Positions 1 to 10,116 of a DNA stretch of 64,000 bases are shown here, in pieces. The notes beneath the pieces were generated by a model. That model searched no databases. It saw only the letters and a list, made by a program, of their open reading frames with translations, and was not told where the DNA came from. Both the position numbers and the translations under genes were made by a program. The stretch spans positions 16,641,682-16,705,681 of the forward strand of contig OU452207.1 in the NCBI GenBank assembly GCA_911728435.2, written 5' to 3'. How positions within the stretch are numbered: position 1 is the first letter of the stretch; every line of letters begins with the position of its first letter. Source of the stretch: Apoderus coryli. Taxonomy: Eukaryota; Arthropoda; Insecta; Coleoptera; Attelabidae.

Positions 1-1795
1 TTTGATTTAGAATTCATAATTGTTGTTTGGAGAATTATTTGAATTATGAAATAATTATTCATATTTGTTTTTCTATAGCATATTGTGTTCTTAGTATATA
101 ATTATCGTTTTTTTCCTTAATTATTCATAATAAAATATATTTGTGTTAGTTCTCTTAACAATCGTTGGCGTGCTATCATGTGAAATTTTGATTGGTCGAA
201 ACTCTTAAGTTGACATTGCGTTTTGTGAAATTTTGCATTGTCATGATTCTTCTTTTGTAAGTCGAGTGCGGCAGGAGTGTGCTGGTGGTTGAAGTGGATA
301 GTTCTCTAATTTCTCTAAGCTTGATTGGAGGCCATTTTTGTGTGGGATTTGTGAGAGTTATTGTCCGGAATTATTGTTTGATTTCTGGATGGTTTGGAAG
401 TGATATATTGTGTGCATTGTGCGATCAAACAATCAGCTTTGTCTGGATTTTATTTAACCACTTCATTTCTTGTTGGACTCAACTTTGTAACCGATTTCTG
501 GTTGGCCATGTAAATGGTATCGCTGGATTACAATTAAGCCACACAACATCAAGGGCTTTTTTCTTCTTCTTCGTTCTTCTTCCTGAATTCGGATATTATT
601 CCGTTTGTCCATTACAATCAAGTAATAGATTGGTTTGAACGATTTTGACTCCAATTTTTGGCAATCATCGATTTATGACTGCTGTTGTATGGTGACAAAA
701 AAATTTCATGGTTCTGGTCGAATGTTTGTGTAAAAATGGATGGTTGATCATCAGAACGAGACCAGGTTTTTATTGTTAAATTTATTTGTTGAATACGTCA
801 TTTTATTAATTTTTTTTCCTATTAACTTATTTGCAAAGTGAATTTCTCATATTTCGTATATAGCAGAGTTGCACTGAAATAAATTAATTTTCCTTCTGTA
901 TGTTCATATAATTGTTTTCTGTGTTAAATAGTACCATTTGGTTATTCTTTCAATTATTAAATAGTAAATATTTGTTTATTTTAAATAACAAAAAAATATA
1001 TCAAGGGTTTATGTATTTTGTTATTATCTTGCGTAATTGTGTGATATTTAAAAATGTATGATAAAACTATTTTACATAGTAGTGTTGGGAACTATTCGTG
1101 ATCACGTATAGGGTGTCTTATTTGATTTTATTATTAAAATAAATATAAACAATAAGTGTATAGATATCGATTAAAATTTTCTCTTTATTGGTAATATATT
1201 TTCTTTAGAACTTGGTATTGAATATTAGTATTGTTGATTGACTGATATGTATTTTTGTTAAAATATACTTAATAATTTAGTATATGAGTATTTGGGAGAT
1301 TCAAACATTGCTTATTGTACTGAATATTTCTTTTATAATTTTTAGAATAGGAATTCAGTGATAAGATTCATTATTCTTTTATTGTTTCGTAACGATATTT
1401 ATTAATGTAAATATTTCAAATTTTTTTTGTATTGTGTGTTGAAAAATAATTTCGTATAAATATATAATATATCTTTTGAATTTAATTATGGTGAATGATC
1501 GTATGGTGGATTCAAGCTTTGTGACATACAAAACATCGTAGGTTTCTAACTTTACCGCAAAGTTAGTGGCGCACCCCCCCTGAAGGCTGACCTAGTCGAG
1601 CTTTGCTGTGGTTTAAGCTAAAGCTGTCACAAGGTTTGAAAACGTTACCCGATTTCTTTTTCTTTGTGTTTTCTTAAATAATAATTTTAATGATAAAAAC
1701 AAAAAATCATATAAATATTCTTCTATCAATTTAAACCGTAGCAATGTAACTACAACATGCAACATACTATTACTAATTCAACACTCATTACACAC
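1..1795. other. AT-rich stretch, no gene recognised
   Basis: The only open frames are short, T-rich and overlap on both strands (for example 279-638 plus and 463-654 minus); none shows a recognisable motif. A short GC-rich patch at about 1,545-1,620 contains the near-palindrome AACTTTACCGCAAAGTT and a run of seven C, but I cannot assign it to an element. Confidence 0.6.
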
Positions 1796-2279
1796 TTAGC
1801 TATTATGTTTTGGTGTGCAAGTTAAACACATGTTTATATCACGCGAAGTCCATAGTCGCGAATCACACACATCACAAAAAGCCTTATGTCTAAGCGGATA
1901 CCGTTCCATATGGATGTCGAAGTGCAAATGTTTTGCGTACCGCCGCCACATCCCAGCAGGATCATCGGTGTCAGTATATTCTGCTATATACACCCGATGA
2001 CATTCTTAACAGAGGTTGAAAGATGCAAATTGAGGGTATAGCTTCATCAAATCCATTTTTTGTCGTTATTTTTGTGTAGGAATAGCTCCTACAACTTCGA
2101 GAATTGTTCGTACTCGGTGTCAGAACTTTCTCACGCCACTCATATGCTCCATGATGTTCGTCTACAATACCCTCGTCAGGGTCATTATCCACGACTTCTT
2201 CATCATCGGGGTTGGGGTTATTTTCAATACCGCCCTCCTGAGGATTGTTATCACTATCGCTTGTTTCGGACTATAAAAA
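1796..2279 (-). pseudogene. Broken small ORF with acidic N-part and CxxC...CxxC zinc-ribbon end
   Basis: I do not recognise this gene. Reading on the minus strand, an acidic segment rich in D, E and N (about 2,279-2,130) is followed by a basic segment, then a frame change near 1,985, then a C-terminal piece (1,993-1,796) ending in CDVC and CLTC about 15 residues apart, which resembles a zinc ribbon, with an SRLWTSRDIN spacer. The protein-like composition in two consecutive frames suggests one gene with a frameshift rather than two small genes. It lies upstream of and divergent from the polymerase-associated ORFs and could belong to the same element. A zinc-binding regulatory or late protein is possible but unproven. 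Confidence 0.35.
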
Positions 2280-2620
2280 CAAAATTTCAAACTTATTAGT
2301 GATGTGATAATTATTACGAGACAAAAAAAAAAACAAAAAAAAAAAACACATTTGAGAACCACAATGTGTGAAAAGAAATTGTATTTACTTACATGTAAAA
2401 GCAATGTTTCCAATGCACAAATTCTATTCAATCTTCGAATATGTTTCGAATTCATTTCAAATTATTTTTTAATTCTATACACACTCTGCTAAACTTAAGT
2501 TGAAATTTTCAAGTTGTTAATATTAGCAAAAATATGTAACTGCTGACGTTCACAAATATATTTTAAACTTTTTATTACGGTACCAAAATTGTAAAAAATA
2601 CGCCCACGTATCGACATGAA

Positions 2621-3240
2621 ATGATGTACTGTGAATTAAGTGACGTAGACATAAACGCGGTGCTAGACGATATAATGAAAGATGTACCTGCGAGTTCATC
2701 ATCAGTCAACATTGAGGTAATACAACCTCAAGTTGTTGAAAAAAAAAAGTAAGCGACAATCCCAAAATTGCTTCGCGACCGCCCAACAACCGCCAAAAGA
2801 AAAACAATACAACAAACGCGCAGAATCCCCCGAATCTGCGAATATTGCAGGATATGCAAATAATACCACCAATGCCGATCCTTCGTCCGCTGAGTAATGT
2901 AAATCCTATTCAACATACACCATCATACGGAAAAAAAATTAAATTGCTGGAGCCGGTTGAAGTGTTAGGAATTTATTTAACGTATGTAGGAAATGTAAGA
3001 TGTGAAGATTTTACTTGTTGAGAAATTTCGAAGATTTATAATCGAATTGATTTATTTCTGATAAATAAATTAAATGTTACCGAATCAGCGGCAGAGTTGA
3101 CAGATAGCCCTAATGAGTTATTCCTAACCACCGGCTGCTCGGTCAGGAGTATGGTGAGGGTTGCGCCACTGGTTTATGGGCGGTCAAAACCAGAAACCAA
3201 CGTTGTTGTGTTTAACTCTCAACTACTGCTCACTAAATAA
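2621..3240 (+). pseudogene. Broken ORF of unknown function, frameshift in an A-run plus one internal TGA
   Basis: An ATG at 2,621 opens an acidic 43-codon frame that stops at 2,750 directly after a run of A. A shift in that run opens a second frame that runs to a TAA at 3,238-3,240 with only one stop, a TGA at 3,019-3,021. The second frame is protein-like: a proline- and asparagine-rich linker, then LLEPVEVLGIYLTYVGNV, then FLTTGCSVRSMVRVAPLVYG, and it is more GC-rich than its surroundings. The joint length would be about 205 residues. I do not recognise the family. Position upstream of the polymerase gene on the same strand makes it a candidate gene of the same element. It was missed by simple ORF calling because of the two lesions. 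Confidence 0.4.
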
Positions 3241-3326
3241 AACACTTAAAGTTTTTCCTCTATTACCCAATATTAACTATATTCATAAGAGAAACTATAC
3301 TAATATGATAAATTTAAAGAATTAAT

Positions 3327-3500
3327 ATATAATGTATATTAAGAATTTAATAAATGTTAGATTTTATTAGCTAATAATATATAATGTATGTTAAGAATTT
3401 AATAAATGTTAGAATTTATTAGGTAACAACATATAATGTATGTTAAGAATTTAATAAATGTTAAATTTTTATTAAATAATAAATGCTAAGAATTTGTTGC
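3327..3500. repeat. Tandem repeat, 52-bp unit, three copies plus a partial fourth
   Basis: Units begin at 3,327, 3,379 and 3,431, each starting ATATAATGTATRTTAAGAA and containing TTTAATAAATGTTA. A partial copy continues to about 3,500, and a further half copy (AATAAATGTTAAGAATTTAT) occurs near 3,680. The units differ by only a few bases. This is a short minisatellite. Confidence 0.85.
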
Positions 3501-5729
3501 TCGACAATTAAAATTATCATCAAAGAAACATTAACTTGAATAGCCTATCACTGTTCAATCATCAATCAGTTCATCAATAAAGATATTAAAACCCCTCAGT
3601 TGACTTAATTAACTAAAATCATAATAATAATTAACGATTAAACGTCCTCGATAATTTCGAAATATATATATGTACTTAATAATAAATGTTAAGAATTTAT
3701 ATTACTCTAGGAAAACATAACGCGAACGTTTCGAGATCTCGAAATTTACAATTATTTACAATAAAACTTACACGTAAATGAGGATTCGATTAAACTCACT
3801 AAAAATACGCCAAAACTATTATTACAGTAGTTAAATTTGCCACTTGAGTTGGCTAATGGTCTGTAGAATTAAGACTTAATTTAAATCGAATGTGTGGCAC
3901 GAAATCAAAGAAATCGCAAGACCACACTACTAATCAGATACGAAGATATATAACAAAATTATTGATTAGTGTAACTTTCAAAAGAAATCCTTATTCGGTA
4001 GTGTACTTATCCTGGGTCTTATCAATCGTACGGTAACGCAACGTCCCAACTCCCAAATGCTCACACACCAACTCCGTCAGTCCAACTCGTGTTATGGCGA
4101 TCTTATACTAGCGGCAGTCTTGTAAATTCACGAATCCTATGCGTGCTATTCTTTCATTAAAGCCTCAACCGGCACTAAACTGGTAGGCTATTCCAGGTAA
4201 CAATTATTAAAGGCCTAGTGACCGGGTGAAGGCAGAAGCCCTGTAATAATTTAACGTTATTAGATTCCAGCACCACCTTTTTAACATGTACTTAAAGAAA
4301 CACGTGACATAGAAACTTGTATAAGTAACTTACTTTGATGGTGGGTGGCTTCTTAGTGAATAAGAGCTATCTAGCTCTCTTGAGAAATTTCTCCCAATTC
4401 TGGCTGTTGGGTAAGGGTTTAAACTATTAAAGAAAGCAAAAGAAAGTCAGAGGAAAATTCCAGAGTACTCAAAATGGCTACTTACCCCAAATGCTACAAG
4501 TACATTAAATCCGGTTAATCACCGACCTGTGAGAAGATTACTCAAAACAACGTACTCAAACGAAAAAAAAAATCTTCCCACAAGATTTGTGAAGCTCCCC
4601 CAAAATCCCACAATGTGGACGCAATAACTTGCCGACAAAAAAAAAGGAAAGCTTCACTGCACTCGCCGCACTTGACCAGAACCAAAATGAAAATGGCAAA
4701 TATACTCGTTTTCCAAAATTCTAGAACTTTGAATAGAGATGTGCTCTAATTTGACTGAATTCGGTACTTGTCAATCGGACAACTATTTAGTGTATCGATC
4801 ACCGTCGATGACAATTGTCGATTTTTAGTAGTAGAAACTGCCAGATGAAACTACCATCCAAGTTAGGCAACCTAAAACTTTGCTACTAACATTTACAGAA
4901 AGAAATAACTTGTTGTTCCTCACATTAACAACTTTTATAACATTGCCAATATCGACACAGCAATCGAGTCGAAAGCAAGTAACCGAACCAACTAAAACCG
5001 TTGGTAAACACGATTATATATATATAAAAAGTAATAATAATACATAATTATAGTTTCAGTCAGCTGACACAACTACAGTGTTGCCTGCGACTGCTATACC
5101 ATATGGTATGTGAATTAACATTAACCCGAAAGTTTTAAGAGAACGACCTAAAATCGAGAATATCAGCCAACAGCAACCTACTCTAAAGCCGCAGAATATC
5201 GTTCGACTAGACATACATTTCATACCAACGAGTAGACAGTACAGGTACCTCATCGTGCCTCAACGATACCAGCGCTTCCCGCTGTTATTCGCATGAAAAT
5301 GACTGAATATTTAGCGTGCGATTCCAATGTCAACTCCAAACTTAACAGGGTAGGAAACTGTTTTACTTATGAATCAGCTGACCAACCGTGTTACACACTA
5401 ACCTGAAATTTTCGCTATTGTAAACAGTAAAATATATTTTATTATGTGTGTTATTGAAACCATAAAGATGTTAATCATTTTCAGGAAATTATGACCAGTA
5501 TATTATGTGTGTGAATAATAGGTATTACGAATTAATATCAGGTATTATCTGCGAACACCGGTTCCATAATAACCAAGTTAGATATAATATTATAAATAAA
5601 GTAGTTTGCAATATGATTTAATGATAAATATCTGTGAAAACCGTTCCAGCAATAATCAGACTAGGTACAATATGAAATTAGGTCCTAACAGAAGTAGAGG
5701 ATACGTGTTCGCAAAGTTTCAATAATAAC
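3501..5729. other. Non-coding stretch, possible remnant of unidentified repeats
   Basis: No open frame with recognisable protein content was found. Around 4,000-4,640 the base composition is more balanced than in the flanks, which suggests an old repeat, but I saw no terminal repeats or known motif. A short (TA)n run lies near 5,015-5,030. Confidence 0.5.
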
Positions 5730-6017
5730 TTGTCTATGTTTAAAAAAATTATTGTAGACCTCAACAAAAAACACTCGGACGCAATGAGGGAGCTAGTCGA
5801 GGAAGAATATAAATTTTTTTCAATAACGACTGAGTTGGAGGAATTAAAGAAGGAGTCAGCGACTTTAGAGGCTCAATTTCTGGTTAGCCAACAAAAAGTG
5901 CGTTCTAAATCAGAGCTATTGGAGGATGTGCAGGGTAACATGGAAAAACTGCGCAATAATGTATGTATCTGTTTGGGATACACGTACCATTACACCGAGG
6001 GGGGGGGCAATAATTAG
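5730..6017 (+). CDS. Small coiled-coil protein, possible remnant of a RING-type protein
   Basis: The frame encodes 95 residues. Residues about 10-80 are a strong heptad-like coiled coil rich in E, K and L (EEYKFFSITTELEELKKES, then a QQKVRSKSELLEDVQ stretch). At residue 78-80 the sequence turns to NNVCICLGY, which resembles the first cysteine pair of a RING finger, but the frame ends soon after at a G-run (5,999-6,007) so the rest would be lost. It sits about 370 bp upstream of the zinc-finger/polymerase gene on the same strand, so it may be part of the same element. A coiled coil followed by RING is common in virus-like elements; that function here is inference. Confidence 0.4.
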   Translation: MSMFKKIIVDLNKKHSDAMRELVEEEYKFFSITTELEELKKESATLEAQFLVSQQKVRSKSELLEDVQGNMEKLRNNVCICLGYTYHYTEGGGNN

Positions 6018-6390
6018 ATTATTTTAAGTTTTTATTTTTTTAATTTATATTTTTTCATGTATTCTTTTTATTTTTATTTTGAATAAATGTGTGTATGTTT
6101 AGTTAAATAATTCGTTTTTTTTTTCTTTAAAATAAATTAGCGATATTAATTGGTAGTATCTTTTTAATATTTTCTATTACACATGCGGAACTATACATTA
6201 TTTAGAGCAATCAATAAAAAAACTATATATTGCATAATACAACACAAAAAAAAATCAAAAAACCCAATCCGTATGCTGGGGTATGTTGTTTCACCAGTGC
6301 CACACATAGATAAAATTTATTACTACAACACATTTTTTTTTTGAATTCCCCACCACAAACCTTATTCAGCTATATTAATGAGGAATACTT

Positions 6391-7646
6391 TTGAAAATTC
6401 ATTATTTTTACTCAAAAGTTCATAGTGTGAGTTGTAGAACAACTGTTTTATTTTCGAAAATGTATTCGTGTGAATTCACTCGTATGTCTAATTTAAATAG
6501 ACATATGAGGCAATCATGTAAACACACCTTAAATATTGAAAATAGTGTGAAAAGACAAAAACTTAATAGTGAAAAAGTTTCGAAAATCATGTGTGCGTCA
6601 TGTCAAATCGAAATAGATTCAAATAAAATTAGCGGGCATTATAGAAGTATGTTACATAAAAGAAATGCTTGCACCACAGTATCGGACAATGTTAAAATTG
6701 TGTATACGGCATTTAAAGATAGAATTACAACTTTTCGAGTGACACCGGTAAATAAATACGGGGACTATAGCGCGTTTTTTAGTGCCTTAAAACCCACAAT
6801 TTTAAAGTTAATTTCCGATGCGTTAAACATACACACCGTCGTTAAAGTTAATTTGGAAGTTTTTAGTGTATATAGTCTGTCAATTCAAGAAACTATTGAA
6901 ACGAAACCATTTATTACACATAACAAAATTATTGATTTTGGAAGTGCTGTTAGTGAAATATATGATTTTTTTATTGAAACTCTTAAAACTAAATCCGAGG
7001 AGTTTTTAGATAGAGAATCTGGTAAGTTTTCATTGATTATATCTAAATCACGTTTTATTTATCTTATTTTTTTCACGTATTTCTAGGTTGGTCGCTCGTG
7101 GAAAATCTGTTTATTGAAGCAAACATTAATAAATACAAACCAATTCGAGGGTCGTCATTTATTAAATTACCGAAATATATTCAAAATAAAAAAGCTGTGA
7201 TTAATGTGCAAAATGATGATCAACATTGCTTCGTATGGTCAATTTTAGCCGCCTTGTACCCAACACAATACACGACATCATACCCACATTATAGCGGAGT
7301 TCTTAATTTATTAGGTTTAGATTTCCCCATGAAATTAAAGGACATTACTAAATTCGAAAAACTTAATAATATTTCAATAAATGTTTATGGTTTAGAGAGG
7401 GTATTCAACAATAATAAAATGGAATACGGTATTGTCGGCCCATTGAGGTTTGCTTCTAGGAGATTTTTCCACCATATTAATCTGTTACTTATTAGTGATG
7501 ATGCTAATGAACGTTATCATTACTGTTGGATAAAAAATCTTTCTAGATTGTTGTCGAAATAAGTATCCACCCATCAACATGGAATTAATTTATGTGACGG
7601 TTGTTTATTATTTTTTAGCTCAAATGAATTATTAAAATCGCATCAA
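6391..7646 (+). pseudogene. N-terminal part of a polymerase-associated protein: C2H2-like fingers plus C...H 'WIKNLSRL' domain
   Basis: This is the upstream part of a gene family in which zinc-finger and WIKNLSRL-type regions precede a family B DNA polymerase. Exon 1 (to 7,021) has a finger-like CEFTRMSNLNRHMRQSC, then CASCQ...GHYRSMLHK, then a conserved hydrophobic segment. A 65-nt intron (7,022-7,086) follows. Exon 2 carries NDDQHCFVWSILAALYP and ends HYCWIKNLSRLLS, after which a TAA at 7,561-7,563 interrupts a continuing frame with CDGCLLFFSS. The paired conserved Cys and His could be a cysteine peptidase dyad, but this is my guess. The frame is then cut at about 7,647 by a LINE and resumes near 10,117. 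The start could be the ATG at 6,391 or 6,460. Confidence 0.6.
7022..7086 (+). other. Short spliceosomal-type intron in the polymerase-associated gene
   Basis: GTAAGT at 7,022 and a T-rich tract ending TTTCTAG at 7,086 bound 65 nt. Removing them keeps the frame and joins a conserved DSGW-type block (here ESG then W) that is uninterrupted in the second copy near 52.9 kb. This makes it a real intron in this copy, and it is absent from the other copy. Confidence 0.7.
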
Positions 7647-10116
7647 ATTATAATTATAAACTATTGCGTGATGTCATTGAGTCTTTTGGGTTGACATCTT
7701 TGGTAGATTCTCCAACCCGTGTGGCGACTCTTGCTTCAAGAACGGTTACATCAAAGATTGACTATGTACTTACTAAAAATCCTAACTCTGTTGACGTGTC
7801 AAATTTTAACATTGGATTCTCGGATCATTATGCGCAGTTGTGTAAACTAGCATACAGCTCACAAATAACTCCAGTCAAGGAGATTCGTGAATCACATTAT
7901 AGGCAATTTACTAACGCTGCGATTGCAGAGTTTAATTTTCTACTTGCTGCACTAAGTGTCAATGAACTCCGACGCATGAGTTTTCGGGGGGCGTTCGAGA
8001 AATTTTGGCAGCGACTGGAATGGAGCTTCAACGCTTCCTTTCCATTAAAATCTGTATCGACCTCTAATGATCGGTCGAAGTTTAAGATATTCTTTTCTGA
8101 TGAACTCAGGCGTGATTATGTCGAATTGCAGAACTTAAACTGGTTAAGGCAGCATATTCCGGCTGATAATCTGCAAGCCTCTTACAGAGAGATGCGTAAA
8201 AAAGTCTATGCACAAATAGCGTGTGAAAAAAGTGCTATTTTTAATCGGTCACTGGCATGCTCGCAAAACAAGTCAAAGGCAGTTTGGAACTTTTTCAGCG
8301 AACACACAGGTAAAACTAGAAATGCTAATGATAAAATCACACTTTACGTTGATAATAATCAGATATCAAACCCAGCGGAAGTCACAACACCCTTTTGTAA
8401 TTTTTTTTCCACTGTCATCAAAAATAAATTGAAATCACATTTTGCTGATAACATGTCAGTTCAATGCACGGTGGGTCCCATGAATCCTCAAAGTATGTTC
8501 TTTTATCCTGTCACGGTTCACGAGGTTGCTAAAATTATAAAAAATATGCCAAATAAAAAATCTACTGGCATCGACAATATACCCGTGAAAGTTGTCAAGG
8601 GTGCAGTTCATATCTTGTCACCAATCATAGCTGAATTGACAAATATGTCAGTTCAAAGTGGTATCTTCCCTGAACAATTAAAGCATGCCGTTATTGTTCC
8701 AGTATTTAAAAAGGGGGATAGAACTGCTCTTGAGAATTACAGGCCTATATCACTAATATGTACACTATCAAAAGTTATCGAAAAGGTAGTTTCTGAGACA
8801 ATATTTGGATTCCTAAGTGCCTGCAAAATTATAAGTAAATGTCAACATGGATTTCGACCAGGTCTTTCAACGGAGACATGTACATTTGAGTTTGTGCAAA
8901 AGATACATGATTTGACGGATAATGGATATTATGTGGTGGCTATGTTGTTCGATTTGTCGAGTGCTTTTGATGTTGTGGATAGGGAGTTCTTATGCAGAAA
9001 GATCGATTATTTAGGTTTACGTGGGCCGATTAATAGGTGGATTAACTCTTACTTAAGTTATAGAAGCATGTCGGTTAAGATTAATTCGTCCTTATCAGAA
9101 TTCCAACAGATTGACTTGGGTACTCCACAGGGTAGCATACTTGGACCGCTGCTATTTTTACTATATGTCAACGATCCTGAAATTTTAAGACATAAAATCA
9201 ATGTGACCCTAGGAGAATTTCGGCTTTGGTGTCAGAAAAATAGACTAATTATCAATTACGACAAAACGGTTGCCTTACAATTCAATAGGTACAAAAGTCC
9301 ATTAGATTATGATTTGCGATTTGATAACTTTCTCTTGCCATGGGTTGAATCAGCCAAATTGTTGGGTGTACTTATTGATCCGGGATTGGGTTGGGTTGGA
9401 CATATTGACAACCTCTGTAGCAAACTCAATAGAAATCTGTACGTCCTGCATTCTTTAAAGAATTATATGGACAAATCATCACTTATTTCTGTGTATTATG
9501 CCTTTATATACTCAGTGATAGCATACAATATAGCCAGTTGGGGTAGATGCACAGAGGTGGACAGAGTATTTATACTGCAAAAAAGAGCAATACGATATAT
9601 ATTTAATATTCCATATAGAGGGACTTGTAAACATGCTTTTAGGAAAAATAATATCCTCACTGTCCCTTGCATATATCTTTATAAGTTGCTCTGTTCCATA
9701 TTTACCAGCAGGAGTCGAGCCCGAACATGCGGAGATAATCATGATTATCATACTCGAGGGAGAGATCGTTTGTATTTGCCTCGCCCTAAACACGAGTTTT
9801 ATAAGAGATCGCCATTGTATTCAGGTTCTTCGTATTTTAATCTTCTTCCCTCAAGCATGGGAGACTGCTAAACTGAGAGTAGTTTTAAGAAATTATTAAA
9901 GAGTTATTTGACGAATGGTGCATTCTACAGCCTGCAGGAATTTTCTGCTTCGGTATAGTGTTATGGGATATGACAATGGGTATTTTGGGAATTTTGTTCT
10001 ATATATATATATATAGTATTGTATTTTGTTGTATTGTTTTTTTTTTAGTTTTACATGACGTACCAATGTACTTGTTGTAGTACCAACTTATGGTTAATAA
10101 AGATATTATTATTATT
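7647..10116 (+). mobile_element. 5'-truncated CR1-group non-LTR retrotransposon inserted in the polymerase gene
   Basis: The left edge falls between the host reading frame (ending near CATCAA, 7,646) and the in-frame endonuclease tail. The right edge follows AATAAAGATATTATTATTATTATTA, a 3' end of TTA repeats, after which the host polymerase frame restarts at about 10,117. No clear target-site duplication is visible, so a small target deletion may have occurred. The 3' UTR has an (AT)n run at about 10,001-10,015. Confidence 0.8.
7652..9957 (+). pseudogene. LINE ORF2 fragment: endonuclease C-terminus plus reverse transcriptase lacking its catalytic motif
   Basis: The start is truncated: the first residues are the last third of an APE-type endonuclease, with SKIDYVLTKN and the terminal GFSDHYAQ. 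The reverse transcriptase follows, with KKSTGIDNIPVKV, VFKKGDRTALENYRPISL, HGFRPGLSTET, LFDLSSAFDVVDREFL and GTPQGSILGPLLFLLYVND. Immediately after YVND the sequence jumps to EILRHKINVTLGEF and then WCQKNRLIINYDKT, so the block that normally carries F/YADD is missing, an in-frame internal deletion near 9,170-9,215. The thumb region GWVGHID...SWGR and the tail HDYHTRGRDRLYLP are present. The main frame ends at 9,871, and a frameshift there moves the final approximately 25 residues (to TAG at 9,955) into another frame. The product would be catalytically dead. Confidence 0.8.

Noticed and set aside
279..638. Open frame of 119 codons near the left edge
   Set aside because: T-rich, no motif, and overlapped by an antisense frame; composition explains the length.
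3327..3500. Array of 52-bp units as a CRISPR array
   Set aside because: The units are contiguous, have no variable spacers, and the DNA is eukaryotic. It is a minisatellite.
5730..6017. Calling the coiled-coil ORF a RING ubiquitin ligase
   Set aside because: Only the first cysteine pair is present; the zinc-binding residues beyond it are absent.
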